A stretch of DNA of 64,000 nucleotides from Bradyrhizobium liaoningense (lineage in GTDB: Bacteria > Pseudomonadota > Alphaproteobacteria > Rhizobiales > Xanthobacteraceae): NCBI RefSeq assembly GCF_018130785.1, contig NZ_JAFCJT010000002.1, forward strand, positions 906,282-970,281. Direction: 5' to 3'. Under the pieces are notes generated by a model. The model saw only the letters and a program-made list of their open reading frames with translations, was not told the origin of the DNA and ran no database searches. The first letter of the stretch is position 1. Every line of letters starts with the position of its first letter. Below, in pieces: positions 1 to 9,050 of this stretch. The position numbers were made by a program, and so were the translations under genes.

Positions 1-169
1 CCGCGCGGTCGGTGACGAAGGCGGCCACGGCGGCAAGATGCAGCGCCGGCACATGATCCGGCGCGGCCCTCAGCGCCTCTGCACAGAGCGCGTCGGCCTG
101 ATCCGGCCGCCCCGCCGCAAAACGCTCTGCCGCCTGCAAGACAATCCGATTCACAGTCGCGCTGCCCAC
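1..169 (-). CDS. TPR-repeat protein, N-terminal fragment
   Basis: This is the first 56 codons of a minus-strand gene that runs off the left edge. From the GTG at 169 the reading is VGSATVNRIVLQAAERF followed by helices with TPR character (AGRPDQADALCAEALRAAPD, then a second helix pair), the usual pattern of tetratricopeptide repeats. A purine-rich AAGGGG lies about 11 bases before this GTG; a second in-frame GTG at 154 is also possible. In bradyrhizobia such N-termini often belong to large TPR or SPINDLY-like glycosyltransferase proteins, but the rest is outside the window, so the function stays open. It lies 60 bases downstream of the XRE regulator on the same strand. Confidence 0.55.
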   Translation of the reverse strand, partial: MGSATVNRIVLQAAERFAAGRPDQADALCAEALRAAPDHVPALHLAAVAAFVTDRA

Positions 170-228
170 GATGCCGCCCGCCCCTTCAAAGTCAGATGCG
201 GGTTAAACGCACGAGGGCGCAAAATCCG

Positions 229-1065
229 TCAGTCGGCGCGCTCGGTGAGCAGGTTTTTGATCCGGTCGGCATCTTCGGGCGTCGCCGGGTTGTAGACGAT
301 CATGCTGAGGTCGGAGCGGCCCTCGACATTGAAGCTCGAATATTCGAACGACATCGTGCCGTGAACGGGATGCCGCAGCCGCTTGGTGCCGTCGCCATGG
401 TGGCGCACGTCATTGTCGCGCCAGAGCGCCGCGAATTCCGGACTGGTCCGACAGAGCTCGTCGACGAAATCGGCGACATGCGAGACGGCACCGGCCCGCG
501 CGGCATCTGCCCGGAACGCCGCCACCACGAAGCGGGCCACGCTGTCCCAGTCATATTGCGCGGCGCGCACGCGCGGATCGCAGAAGATGAAGCGCAGGAT
601 GTTGCGCTGTCCCGGCGGGATCGCGCCGTAATCGGTCAACACGGCGCTTGCGGCACGATTCCAGGCGATGACGTCCCAGGTCGCGGTCCGTACCAGCGCG
701 GGGCTGAATTCCAGCGCGTCGAGCACGCGCTGCAGCCGCGGCGAGACGCCTTCGGTGGCCTGGTAGCGCACTTCGGGCGGACGGCCGAGCCCGATCAGGA
801 ACAGGTGCTCGCGCTCGACATCGGTCAGCATCAAGGCGCCGGCGATGCGGTCGAGCACGTCGGCCGACGGCGCCCCGCCGCGGCCCTGCTCCAGCCACGT
901 GTACCAGGTCGCGCTGATATTGGCGCGCTGCGCCACCTCCTCGCGCCGCAGGCCGGGCGTGCGCCTGCGGCTACCACCGAGGCCGAACGCGGCCGCATCA
1001 AGCCGGGTGCGGCGGTCCTTCAAATAGGTCCCGAGCAGGTTTTCAGCGGTCGCAGTCTCGCTCAT
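229..1065 (-). CDS. XRE-family regulator with MmyB-like ligand domain
   Basis: A 278-residue transcription regulator. The N-terminal 80 residues form a helix-turn-helix (RRRTPGLRREEVAQRANIS, then WYTWLEQGRG), the hallmark of the HTH-31/MmyB family. The remaining 190 residues match the MmyB ligand-binding domain (WDVIAWNRAA; DNDVRHHGDG; YSSFNVEG). In this family the C-terminal PAS-like pocket is thought to bind a small hydrophobic ligand. The gene is divergent from an NAD(P)-dependent oxidoreductase at 1170, and the shared intergenic region carries a 22-base-period direct repeat, so the oxidoreductase is its likely target. The start ATG at 1065 is the only sensible one. Confidence 0.9.
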   Translation of the reverse strand: MSETATAENLLGTYLKDRRTRLDAAAFGLGGSRRRTPGLRREEVAQRANISATWYTWLEQGRGGAPSADVLDRIAGALMLTDVEREHLFLIGLGRPPEVRYQATEGVSPRLQRVLDALEFSPALVRTATWDVIAWNRAASAVLTDYGAIPPGQRNILRFIFCDPRVRAAQYDWDSVARFVVAAFRADAARAGAVSHVADFVDELCRTSPEFAALWRDNDVRHHGDGTKRLRHPVHGTMSFEYSSFNVEGRSDLSMIVYNPATPEDADRIKNLLTERAD

Positions 1066-1075
1066 CCTGTTACCT

Positions 1076-1113
1076 ACTATACCCTGATAATGTCACTACT
1101 TTACCAGGATAAT
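1076..1113. promoter_or_regulatory. Direct-repeat operator candidate in divergent promoter
   Basis: Two 16-base copies, ACTATACCCTGATAAT at 1076-1091 and ACTTTACCAGGATAAT at 1098-1113, match at 13 of 16 positions and are 22 bases apart, about two DNA turns. They sit in the 104-base gap between the MmyB-type regulator and the oxidoreductase, and so are the best candidate binding site for that regulator. Confidence 0.5.
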
Positions 1114-1169
1114 CCTCGCGCGGATGGTCGTCTCCACCAACCTCTCGACCGATCCCTGGAGATTTGCTC

Positions 1170-2054
1170 ATGCGTGTTTTCGTCACCGGCGCCACCGGCT
1201 TCGTCGGTTCCGCCGTCGTGCAGGACCTGATCGCCGCCGGCCATCACGTCACCGGCCTCGCCCGAACCGATGCCGGTGCGGCCGCTGTCACCGCAATGGG
1301 CGCCGACGTCCATCGCGGCTCGCTGGAGGACCACGCGTCCTTGCGTAGCGGCGCAGCCGCCTCCGATGGCGTGCTTCACCTCGCCTTCAACCACGACTTC
1401 TCGAAATTCGCCGACAATTGCGAACTCGACCGCCGCGCGATCCTGGCAATCGGCGAAGGGCTCGAAGGCTCCGAGCGGCCGCTCATCGTCACCTCAGGCG
1501 TGGCGCTGCTCGCGCCCGGACGGCTCGCCACCGAGGACGACGCGGCCGCCCGCCACTTTCCCCGCGTCTCGGAAGCCACCGCCAAGGAGCTTAGCGAACG
1601 CGGCGTCCGCGCCGGCATCGTGCGGCTGCCACCCACGACCCATGGCGAAGGCGACCACGGCTTTGTGCCGCGCCTGATCGCGATCGCGCGCGAGAAAGGT
1701 GCTGCGGCCTATATCGGCGACGGCAGCAACCGCTGGCCGGCCGCGCACCGCCTCGATGCCGCGCGCGTCTACCGGCTCGCGCTGGAGCAAGGCGCATCCG
1801 CTCGCCGCTATCACGCGATCGCCGAGGAAGGCGTGCCGTTCAAGGTGATTGCGGAGATGATCGGAAAAAGGCTCGGCGTGCCCGTGGTCTCGAAATCCGC
1901 TGATGAAGCCGAGGCGCATTTCGGCTGGTTCGCACGATTTGCATCCGTCGACGTTCCGACCTCGAGCGCGAAAACGCGTGCCCTCCTCGGCTGGGAGCCC
2001 AAGGAAAAAGGGCTGATCGAGGATCTCGACCAGCCCTATTACTTCCAGCTCTGA
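1170..2054 (+). CDS. NAD(P)-dependent epimerase/oxidoreductase (extended SDR)
   Basis: A 294-residue Rossmann protein. It opens with [16 protein letters not shown], the GxxGxxG nucleotide-binding motif of extended short-chain dehydrogenases in its TGATGFVG form. An SLED segment and an [11 protein letters not shown] segment follow, as in the atypical SDR group annotated as NAD-dependent epimerase/dehydratase. I see no standard YxxxK pair, which fits the atypical branch, so the reaction cannot be named. The start at 1170 is preferred over the TTG at 1164 because GGAG lies 9 bases before it. It is divergent from the MmyB-type regulator, a common regulator-oxidoreductase pairing. Confidence 0.85.
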   Translation: MRVFVTGATGFVGSAVVQDLIAAGHHVTGLARTDAGAAAVTAMGADVHRGSLEDHASLRSGAAASDGVLHLAFNHDFSKFADNCELDRRAILAIGEGLEGSERPLIVTSGVALLAPGRLATEDDAAARHFPRVSEATAKELSERGVRAGIVRLPPTTHGEGDHGFVPRLIAIAREKGAAAYIGDGSNRWPAAHRLDAARVYRLALEQGASARRYHAIAEEGVPFKVIAEMIGKRLGVPVVSKSADEAEAHFGWFARFASVDVPTSSAKTRALLGWEPKEKGLIEDLDQPYYFQL

Positions 2055-2087
2055 CGGCGCGCAGCGCCGCCACAATCAGCCAGCAGA

Positions 2088-3422
2088 TCAGTCCGTCGTG
2101 ACGGCGGTTTCCATGTCCGTCGGATCGATCTGCCTGGCGAGGTTGGCGTTGAGCTTGTCGCGGTCGAGCTCACCTTCCCACCAGGCGACGATCACGCAGG
2201 CCACGCCGTTGCCACAGAGGTTGGTCAGCGCGCGGCACTCGCTCATGAACTTGTCGATACCGAGCACGATCGCCATGCCCGGCACGAGGCGCGGATCGAC
2301 CACGGCCAGCGTCGCCGCCAGCGTGATGAAGCCTGCGCCCGTGATGCCGGAGGCGCCCTTCGAGGTCAGCATCGCCACCACCAGGATGGTGAGCTGCTGG
2401 CCGAAGGTGAGATCGAAGCCGAGCGCCTGTGCGATGAACAGGGTCGCCAGCGTCATGTAGATGTTGGTGCCGTCGAGATTGAAGGAATAGCCCGTGGGCA
2501 CCACGAGGCCGACCACCGACTTCGAGCAGCCGAGGCGCTCGAGCTTTTCCATCAAGGAGGGCAGCGCGCTTTCCGAGGACGAGGTGCCGAGCACGATCAG
2601 CAGCTCGTCCTTGATGTAGGCGAGGAACTTGAAGATGGAGAAGCCGGCGAAGCGCGCGATGATTCCGAGCACGACGAACACGAACAGCGCCGCGGTCACG
2701 TAGAACGTCGCGATCAGGCCGACGAGGTTAAGGATCGCCCCGGTGCCGAACTTGCCGATGGTGTAGGCCATCGCGCCGAAGGCGCCGATCGGCGCCGCGC
2801 GCATCACGATGGAGATGACTCCGAACACCGCATGCGCGGCGTCATCGATGAAGCTGCGGATGGTGTGGCCGCGCTCACCGAGCCCCATGAGGGCGAAGCC
2901 GAACAGCACCGAGAACAGCAGCACCTGCAGGATCTCGCCTTGCGCGAACGCGCCGACGACGGTGTCCGGAATGATGTGCAGCACGAAGTCGACCGACCTC
3001 TGGCCTTCGGCCTGCTTGGCATAGTTGGCGACGGCCTGCGCGTTGGCAGCGGCGCTGCCGAAGCCCGCACCCGGCTTCACCAGGTTGCCGATGATGAGTC
3101 CGATCACCAGCGCGAAGGTCGAGACGACCTCGAAATAGACCAGCGCCTTGACGCCGATGCGGCCGACCTTCTTGGCGTCCTGGATATGCGCGATGCCGGA
3201 GACCACGGTGCAGAAGATGATCGGCGCGATCACCATCTTGATCAGCTTGATGAAGCCGTCGCCGAGCGCCTTGATCCATTCGTTGGTGGCGACTGTCGGC
3301 CAGAGCCAGCCGACAAGGGCGCCAAGCACGATGGCGATCAGCACCTGAACATAGAGAACCTTGTACCACGGCTTGGCGGCAGTCGGCGCGACCGGCGTCC
3401 CCGCCATCGTTGTCGTCGTCAT
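2088..3422 (-). CDS. dctA: C4-dicarboxylate:H+ symporter DctA
   Basis: A 444-residue member of the dicarboxylate/amino acid:cation symporter (DAACS) family, the usual DctA length. Visible family marks are the first membrane helix ([21 protein letters not shown]), [18 protein letters not shown], the serine-rich hairpin [11 protein letters not shown], the [14 protein letters not shown] helix and [16 protein letters not shown]. It imports succinate, fumarate and malate across the inner membrane. The ATG at 3422 is chosen because GGGGGAG lies just upstream; a longer reading to 3440 lacks this spacing. No convincing sigma-54 promoter is visible in the 80 bases upstream, unlike the classical rhizobial DctB/DctD-controlled dctA, and no dctBD is in the window. 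Confidence 0.95.
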   Translation of the reverse strand: MTTTTMAGTPVAPTAAKPWYKVLYVQVLIAIVLGALVGWLWPTVATNEWIKALGDGFIKLIKMVIAPIIFCTVVSGIAHIQDAKKVGRIGVKALVYFEVVSTFALVIGLIIGNLVKPGAGFGSAAANAQAVANYAKQAEGQRSVDFVLHIIPDTVVGAFAQGEILQVLLFSVLFGFALMGLGERGHTIRSFIDDAAHAVFGVISIVMRAAPIGAFGAMAYTIGKFGTGAILNLVGLIATFYVTAALFVFVVLGIIARFAGFSIFKFLAYIKDELLIVLGTSSSESALPSLMEKLERLGCSKSVVGLVVPTGYSFNLDGTNIYMTLATLFIAQALGFDLTFGQQLTILVVAMLTSKGASGITGAGFITLAATLAVVDPRLVPGMAIVLGIDKFMSECRALTNLCGNGVACVIVAWWEGELDRDKLNANLARQIDPTDMETAVTTD

Positions 3423-3445
3423 CGTTTCACTCCCCCTCAAACGCA

Positions 3446-3474
3446 GAGCCAGCCAAGATCAACTTGGCCGGCTC
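3446..3474 (-). terminator. Hairpin between bioY and dctA
   Basis: A 12-base inverted repeat (GAGCCAGCCAAG / CTTGGCCGGCTC, one mismatch) with a 5-base loop. It lies 29 bases past the bioY stop and upstream of dctA. There is no T-run, so it may be a weak terminator for the bioY transcript or an operator for dctA. Confidence 0.45.
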
Positions 3475-3502
3475 GTCAATTGGAACTGCTGGTTATTGCG
3501 CT

Positions 3503-4114
3503 TTACCCGCGGCGATCGACGATCCGGCGGACCGCCGGCATCAGCGCGGCGCCCAGCGCGTTCTTGACCACCGATGCCGCGATGAACGGCACGACGCCGA
3601 CCATCCAGGCCTTGGTTGCGCCAAGGCCGACGCCGTAGGCCAGCCAGCCGAAGCCGGCGATGAAAATGACGACATGGGCGACCGCCATTGCTACAAACAG
3701 CAGCGCGACGTTGCGATCCCAGCCGCGCTCGGCCAGCCAGCCGGTGATAAAGGCAGCTAGCACGAAGCCATACAGGTAGCCGGCAGTCGGGCCGACCAGC
3801 GGTGCAATTCCACCGACCGGACCGGCGAACACCGGCAGGCCCATCGCGCCTTCAGCGAGGTAGGCGATCATGGTTGCGCTGCCAAGGCGCCAGCCATAGG
3901 CGGCGCCGATCATCAGCACGACCAGCGTTTGCAGGGTCATGGGCACGTAAGGCAGCGGCAGATTCACCTTGGCTGATAGCGCCATCAAAGCCGTGCCGAG
4001 CGCGATCAGCACGACGGCGCGCAGTGCGCCAACGGCTTCGCCCGGGCAGGTCGGCCACATCAATGCGGCGAGAGGAGAATGCGTGGCGGCGGTCGGGACG
4101 GAACGGTCAGACAA
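3503..4114 (-). CDS. bioY: Biotin transporter S component BioY
   Basis: A 203-residue membrane protein of the BioY family. Five or six hydrophobic helices are visible, with the family signature LPYVPMTLQTLVVLMIGA followed by LAEGAMGLPVFAG and GGIAPLVGPTAGYLYGF. BioY is the substrate-binding S component that takes up biotin, alone or with an ECF module; no bioMN genes are in view. The start is probably the TTG at 4114, with GGAG six bases upstream. It follows the aminotransferase gene by 33 bases and may be co-transcribed with it. Biotin supply is relevant to the accB/accC genes farther along the window. Confidence 0.9.
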   Translation of the reverse strand: MSDRSVPTAATHSPLAALMWPTCPGEAVGALRAVVLIALGTALMALSAKVNLPLPYVPMTLQTLVVLMIGAAYGWRLGSATMIAYLAEGAMGLPVFAGPVGGIAPLVGPTAGYLYGFVLAAFITGWLAERGWDRNVALLFVAMAVAHVVIFIAGFGWLAYGVGLGATKAWMVGVVPFIAASVVKNALGAALMPAVRRIVDRRG

Positions 4115-4147
4115 GGGGCACTCCAGAAGGCTGTCCAAAACTGGCGG

Positions 4148-5335
4148 CTATTTAAGCCAGTGAGCGATCCGGTCAACTGCCTCCCGCATTTCATCAGCGG
4201 AACGTGCATAGGAAAGCCGTATGAATGAACGACCATGGATGGGATCGAAATCGAGACCCGGCGTGGCCGCAACGTGCGCCTGCTCCAGCATCTGCTTGGC
4301 GAACTCGAAACTGTCCGAGGTGAAGTCCGAGACATCGGCATAGAGATAGAATGCGCCATCGGCCGGCAGGAACTTGCTGAGGCCTGCCTTGGGCAATCCC
4401 TCGATCAGGATGCGCCGGTTTTCCTGATAGCCGTGCTTGATCTCTTCCATCTCGGCCGTGCCGTCGAAGGCCGCTTCTGCCGCAATCTGCGACAGCGACG
4501 GCACCGAGATCGACAGGTTCTGCTGCAGCCGTTCGATCGGCCGCACCAGGATCTCAGGCACGACCATCCAGCCGACGCGCCAGCCCGTCATGCAAAAATA
4601 TTTCGAGAACGAGTTGATCACGAGTGCGTGGTCCGACAGCGCAGCCGCCGTCACCGCCGGAAACGCATAATCGAGCCCGTGATAGATCTCATCCGAGATG
4701 AAGCGGATGCCCGCGTCCTCCGCAGCCGTGATGAGACCAGCGAGCGCCTCGCGGGACATCATCGTCCCCGTCGGATTGGCGGGGCTGCCGACCAGCACGC
4801 CCTTGAGCGGCGTCTTGCGATGGACGGCGAGCAACGCCTCGCCGGTCAGCGCATGGCGCGTGTCATTGCTGGTCTCGATCAGCACCGGCTCGCAGCCGAG
4901 CGCGGTGAGGATGTGACGGTACGGTGGATAGCCCGGCACCGTCACGGCGACGCGGTCGCCGGGCTCGAACATCGACAGGAACGCCAGGATGAAGCCGCCG
5001 GAGGAGCCTGTCGTCACCACGATCCGCTCGGGGCTGACGTCGCAGCCATAGGCGTCGCGGTAATGCCGCGCGATGCGCTCGCGCAAGGAGGGGATGCCGA
5101 GCGCGGAGGTATAGTCAATCCGTCCCGCCTCGAGCGCCGCATGGGCGGCAGCGATTGCGGTCTTCGGGGCCCCGGTTGCCGGCTGGCCGACCTCCATGTG
5201 GATGACATGGCCGCCTGCCGCCTCGATTCGGGCCGCGGCGGCCATCACGTCCATCACCATGAACGGGGGAACATCGCTGCGGCGGGAGGGCTCGAGCCAC
5301 TGCCCCACCCGGTTCCTCAATGTCGCATCGTGCAT
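4148..5335 (-). CDS. Class I/II pyridoxal-phosphate aminotransferase
   Basis: A 395-residue fold-type I aminotransferase. Visible are the N-terminal HMEVGQPATGAP segment, the cofactor-binding NPTGT loop (SPANPTGTMM), DEIYHGLDY, and the catalytic lysine at about residue 245 in NSFSKYFCMTGWRVGW. The C-terminal arginine for substrate carboxylate lies in FIRLSYARS. This is the aspartate/aromatic aminotransferase type (subgroup I-beta/gamma); the amino donor cannot be set from sequence. It is read as a divergent partner of the M48 protease gene (178-base gap) and precedes bioY by 33 bases. Nothing shows a direct link to biotin synthesis. Confidence 0.9.
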   Translation of the reverse strand: MHDATLRNRVGQWLEPSRRSDVPPFMVMDVMAAAARIEAAGGHVIHMEVGQPATGAPKTAIAAAHAALEAGRIDYTSALGIPSLRERIARHYRDAYGCDVSPERIVVTTGSSGGFILAFLSMFEPGDRVAVTVPGYPPYRHILTALGCEPVLIETSNDTRHALTGEALLAVHRKTPLKGVLVGSPANPTGTMMSREALAGLITAAEDAGIRFISDEIYHGLDYAFPAVTAAALSDHALVINSFSKYFCMTGWRVGWMVVPEILVRPIERLQQNLSISVPSLSQIAAEAAFDGTAEMEEIKHGYQENRRILIEGLPKAGLSKFLPADGAFYLYADVSDFTSDSFEFAKQMLEQAHVAATPGLDFDPIHGRSFIRLSYARSADEMREAVDRIAHWLK

Positions 5336-5513
5336 CGAATTCTGCTATTTCGCTGGCGAACCGGTCGGTTCGGTCCCGGAAACGGGGCGCTTGCGCCCCA
5401 GACTGGCCGCATTGTACGGCTCATAAGGGCATATCGCGTATCCGGTCCGCCGCCAATCGCCAAAAACCAATCACGAAACTGCTTGATCAAGACCGTTTGA
5501 CCCAGACCGCCTG

Positions 5514-6917
5514 ATGTTGCTCCAGATCGCATTGCGCAAGAAGGCCTCCGCCCTCACCGCCCTCGTCACTGCCGCGGCGATCGCGCTGTTGCCGATGCCG
5601 GCCGCACATGCGCAGGCCAAGGGGCCGCCGATCCTGCGCGACACCGAGACCGAGCAGTTGCTGCGCGAATACACGCGCCCGATCCTGCGCGCCGCCGGCC
5701 TGGAAAAGCAGAACATCCAGATGGTGATCATCAACGACGGCTCGTTCAACGCGTTCGTCGCGGACGGCCGCCGCATCTTCGTCAATTACGGCGCGATCAT
5801 GCAGTCGGAGACGCCGAACCAGATCATCGGCGTGCTCGCGCACGAGACCGGACATCTGGCCGGCGGCCATCTGTCCAAGCTGCGCGAACAGCTCGCCAAC
5901 GCCCAGACCCAGATGATCATCGCCATGCTGCTCGGGGCCGGCGCGATTGCCGTAGGCAGCACCCGCGGCAGCAACAGCGCCGGTAACAACGGGCTCGCCA
6001 ATGCCGGTGCTGCCGCTATCGCCGGACCGCAGGAGATGATCCGCCGCACGCTGCTGTCCTATCAGCGCCAGCAGGAGGAGAACGCCGACCGCGCCGGCGT
6101 GAAATTCCTGACCGCGACCCAGCAGTCGCCGAAGGGCATGTACGAGACCTTCAAGCGCTTCACCAGCGAGAGCCTGTTCGCGTCCCGCGGCGCCGATCCC
6201 TATCTCCAGTCGCACCCGATGCCCGCCGAGCGCGTCGCATCGCTTCAGGAATTCGCCAGTTCCAGCCCCTATTGGGACAAGAAGGACGATCCGGCGCTCC
6301 AGCTCCGCCACGACATGGTGCGCGCCAAGATTTCCGCATTCATGGAGCGGCCGGAGACGGTGTACCGCCGCTATCCCCAGACCAACGACAGCATGCCGGC
6401 GCGCTATGCACGCGCCATCAGCACCTATCTGCACGGCGATTTGCGCAGCGCGCTGGCCCAGATCGACGCGCTGATCCAGGTCCAGCCGAACAACCCGTAT
6501 TTTTACGAGGTGCGCGGCCAGGCCCTGTTGGAGGGCGGCAAGCCGGCCGAGGCGATTCCTGCCCTGCGCAAGGCGGTGCAGCTCTCGAACAGCGCGCCCC
6601 TCATCGAGATGTTACTTGGGCAGGCTCTGGTTGGATCGGATAATAAGGCCTACACCGATGATGCCGTTCGGATTCTCCGGGCCGCGGTGGCACGGGAACC
6701 GGAGGCTGCGCTCGGCTATATGCAGCTCGCGATGGCCTATGGCCGCAAGGGCGACTACGCCGAGGCGGATCTCGCATCGGCCCAGGCCGCTTACCTGCGC
6801 GGCGACAACAAGACCGCCCGCGAGCTTGCGACGCGCGCGAAAACCCGTTTCGCCGTCGGCACGCCCGGATGGGTCAAGGCCGACGACATCGTGGCGGCCA
6901 AGCCGCCGCGCAACTAA
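5514..6917 (+). CDS. M48-family metalloprotease with TPR tail (BepA-like)
   Basis: A 467-residue exported zinc protease. An N-terminal signal peptide ends near AHAQA (residue 35). The zinc site HETGH is at residues 110-114, with the third ligand in QQEENADRAG around residue 189, as in M48 peptidases. A C-terminal TPR region (residues about 310-440; EVRGQALLEGG, ALGYMQLAMAYGRKGDYAEA) matches the BepA/YfgC layout, a periplasmic protease and chaperone for outer-membrane protein assembly. It is followed 98 bases later by a DsbA-like gene, consistent with periplasmic quality control. A serine/glycine/asparagine-rich loop lies near residues 149-165. Confidence 0.92.
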   Translation: MLLQIALRKKASALTALVTAAAIALLPMPAAHAQAKGPPILRDTETEQLLREYTRPILRAAGLEKQNIQMVIINDGSFNAFVADGRRIFVNYGAIMQSETPNQIIGVLAHETGHLAGGHLSKLREQLANAQTQMIIAMLLGAGAIAVGSTRGSNSAGNNGLANAGAAAIAGPQEMIRRTLLSYQRQQEENADRAGVKFLTATQQSPKGMYETFKRFTSESLFASRGADPYLQSHPMPAERVASLQEFASSSPYWDKKDDPALQLRHDMVRAKISAFMERPETVYRRYPQTNDSMPARYARAISTYLHGDLRSALAQIDALIQVQPNNPYFYEVRGQALLEGGKPAEAIPALRKAVQLSNSAPLIEMLLGQALVGSDNKAYTDDAVRILRAAVAREPEAALGYMQLAMAYGRKGDYAEADLASAQAAYLRGDNKTARELATRAKTRFAVGTPGWVKADDIVAAKPPRN

Positions 6918-7015
6918 CGCGACCAAGACGACGCCTGACACCACGACGTCACGACACCGAGCTTAAGTCCGCCGGGACGTTTTCCGAAACCAGCTTTCGA
7001 TAAGAGGATTTGCCT

Positions 7016-7783
7016 ATGCTTTCGCTGCGCCTGCTTGCTCCCGTGCTGTTTGCGCTCGCCATGTTCGGCGCAGCCGCGCCCGCGTCGGCCGACAGCTTCT
7101 CCGATGCCCAGCGCACCGACATCGAGGCGATCATCAAGAACTATCTCGTCACCCACCCCGAGGTGCTCGAGGAAGCGATGACCGAGCTCACCAAGCGCCA
7201 GGCCGCGGCTGAAACGCAGAAGCACGAGGCCAGCATCGCGCAGAACTCCGATGCGATCTTCAACTCGCCGCGCCAGGTCGTGCTCGGCAACAAGGACGGC
7301 GACGTCACCTTCGTCGAGTTCTTCGATTACAATTGCGGCTACTGCAAGCGCGCGATGGGCGACATGCTCGACCTCATGAAGGCCGATCCGAAGTTGAAGG
7401 TCGTGCTGAAGGAGTTTCCGGTGTTGAGCCAGGGCTCGGTCGAAGCGGCGCAGGTCGCGGTCGCCGTGCGCATGCAGGATCCCACCGGCAAGAAGTATCT
7501 CGACTTCCACCAGAAGCTGCTCGGTGGCCGTGGCGCCGCCGACAAGGCGCGCGCGCTTCAGGCGGCCAAGGAAGCCGGCCTCGACACCGCGAAGATCGAG
7601 AAGGACATCGGCAGCGCCGAGGTGCGCGCCACCATCGAGGAGAATTTCAAGCTCGCCGAAGCGATGGGGATGAACGGCACGCCGAGCTATGTGATCGGCA
7701 AGCAGATTGTGGTCGGCGCCGTCGGCCTCGAAAGCCTCAAGGAAAAGATCGGCGTTGCCCGCTGCGGCAAGGCGACCTGCTGA
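7016..7783 (+). CDS. DsbA-family thiol:disulfide oxidoreductase
   Basis: A 255-residue periplasmic thioredoxin-fold protein. The signal peptide ends near PASADS (about residue 26). A helical segment carries HPEVLEEAMTEL, typical of the Com1/BDBF-like DsbA branch, and the redox motif CGYC lies at residues 107-110 in FFDYNCGYCKRAMGD. The cis-proline loop is MNGTPSYVIG. A second cysteine pair ends the protein (ARCGKATC). The ATG at 7016 has AAGAGGA seven bases upstream. A strong terminator follows, so it ends the transcript with the M48 gene or stands alone. Confidence 0.93.
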   Translation: MLSLRLLAPVLFALAMFGAAAPASADSFSDAQRTDIEAIIKNYLVTHPEVLEEAMTELTKRQAAAETQKHEASIAQNSDAIFNSPRQVVLGNKDGDVTFVEFFDYNCGYCKRAMGDMLDLMKADPKLKVVLKEFPVLSQGSVEAAQVAVAVRMQDPTGKKYLDFHQKLLGGRGAADKARALQAAKEAGLDTAKIEKDIGSAEVRATIEENFKLAEAMGMNGTPSYVIGKQIVVGAVGLESLKEKIGVARCGKATC

Positions 7784-7813
7784 TCTCGCGTTTCACAACT
7801 TACGCATGCTTTG

Positions 7814-7839
7814 AGGCCGGCTGAAAAGCCGGCCTTTTT
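7814..7839 (+). terminator. Rho-independent terminator after dsbA-like gene
   Basis: AGGCCGGCT and AGCCGGCCT form a 9-base stem with a four-base GAAA-type loop, followed by TTTTT. It lies 30 bases beyond the stop codon. Confidence 0.9.
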
Positions 7840-7922
7840 CGTTGACCAGAACTTGGCGCGAATCCGGCGCGCGCATTCATCTCGCGTTCAAGAAACAAAT
7901 ACCCCGGAACCCCCGATGTTCC

Positions 7923-7947
7923 GGAACAACTCAAATCTCCTTTCGTT
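7923..7947 (+). promoter_or_regulatory. EcfG (sigma-EcfG) general stress promoter
   Basis: GGAAC at 7923-7927, a 16-base spacer and CGTT at 7944-7947 match the alphaproteobacterial EcfG consensus GGAAC-N16/17-CGTT exactly. It lies 45 bases before the start of the DUF1236 gene. The GGAAC overlaps a small palindrome (GGAAC...GTTCC, 7906-7922). Confidence 0.8.
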
Positions 7948-7991
7948 GGTGGCGCGGGCAATGACGCAAAGAAACACGTGAGGAGAATTCA

Positions 7992-8792
7992 ATGTCTAAC
8001 CGCTTTATGATCTCGGTTGCCGCGCTTGCGCTCGTCGCCGGCACCGGTCTGGCGAACGCACAGGGCACCATGAACCGCGACAGCGGTGGCGGCGCCGGCG
8101 CGCAGCCGACGCAGCATTCGCAGCCGTCCGGCGGCGCCGCCGAACGCGGTGGCGCGATGGGCAAGGAAGCCGCTCCCGAGAAGGGCACCGTCGGCCAGGC
8201 CGGCGGCGCGATGGAGAAATCTGGCGCTACGGAAAAATCCGGCGGCATGGAAAAGTCCGGCGGGATGAACAAGAACGCGGCTGACGAGAAGGCCGGCGCG
8301 GCCAAGGGTGAGCACGCCCAGGGCATGCAGGACAAATCAGCACAGGACAAATCCGCGCAAGACAAGTCCGCGCAGGACAAGTCGAAGAGCACGATGGACA
8401 AGTCCCAGATGGACAAGTCCAAGAGCACGGAGACTGACACCAAGAGCGGCAACATGAACGCCCAGACCAAGGGCGCGGACAGCAAGGCCGCCGACACCAA
8501 GTCGCAGACCACGACCGGCACCGCCTCCGCGACCGCTGCGGCACCGCCGGCCGAGAAACGCAGCCAGATCTCGACGGCGATCAAGTCGACCAAGATCGAG
8601 GAGACCACGAACGTCAACTTCAACATCGCGGTCGGCACGGCGGTCCCGGCGTCCGTCCGCTTCCATCCGCTGCCGCCCCGGATCGTGGAAATCTACCCGG
8701 AGTGGCGTGGCTATGAAGTGATCCTCGTCCATGGCCAGTACGTGATCGTCCGGCCGCAGACGCGAGAGATCGTGTACATCATCGAAGGCTAA
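7992..8792 (+). CDS. Exported DUF1236 protein with DKSAQ repeats
   Basis: A 266-residue secreted or periplasmic protein. A signal peptide (residues 1-23, ending ANAQG) is followed by about 150 residues of Gly/Ala/Lys/Ser-rich low-complexity sequence. Within it are tandem copies of the five-residue unit DKSAQ and related MDKSK units. The last 70 residues match DUF1236 (VNFNIAVGTAVPASVRFHPL, YVIVRPQTREIVYIIEG). The charged, disordered middle resembles stress-induced hydrophilic proteins, and the exact EcfG promoter upstream supports a general-stress role. GAGGAG lies seven bases before the ATG. The molecular function of DUF1236 is unknown. Confidence 0.88.
   Translation: MSNRFMISVAALALVAGTGLANAQGTMNRDSGGGAGAQPTQHSQPSGGAAERGGAMGKEAAPEKGTVGQAGGAMEKSGATEKSGGMEKSGGMNKNAADEKAGAAKGEHAQGMQDKSAQDKSAQDKSAQDKSKSTMDKSQMDKSKSTETDTKSGNMNAQTKGADSKAADTKSQTTTGTASATAAAPPAEKRSQISTAIKSTKIEETTNVNFNIAVGTAVPASVRFHPLPPRIVEIYPEWRGYEVILVHGQYVIVRPQTREIVYIIEG
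8331..8385 (+). repeat. 15-base tandem repeat coding DKSAQ
   Basis: Close to four copies of a 15-base unit (gacaartcngcrcar) inside the DUF1236 gene. It encodes a run of DKSAQ pentapeptides in the low-complexity middle region. Length variation by slippage would change the protein in whole pentapeptides. Confidence 0.75.
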
Positions 8793-8814
8793 GCCGCCTC
8801 GCTGAAGCCCAAAT

Positions 8815-8846
8815 GAGCCCTTGCCGAGAGATCGGCAGGGGCTTTT
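8815..8846 (+). terminator. Terminator after DUF1236 gene
   Basis: A stem of AGCCC-TTGCCGA pairing with TCGGCA-GGGGCT around a GAGA loop, followed by a short T-run, 23 bases past the stop codon. Confidence 0.8.
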
Positions 8847-9050
8847 GGCATATTGGGCGGCCTGGCCCGCCGGTCCGGCCCGACAGCCACGATTAGAACT
8901 GGTTAACAAGCAATTTCCGTCACTTCCGCACAGGTTTTTGCACCCCGGATGAGCCGCTTGAAGCCCCCTGGGAGGTCCTTCAAGGCTTCCCCTCACGCGC
9001 TTTGTTACCTATAACCCCCGCCACGCCGAAGCACCTCTTGCAGGATTGGA

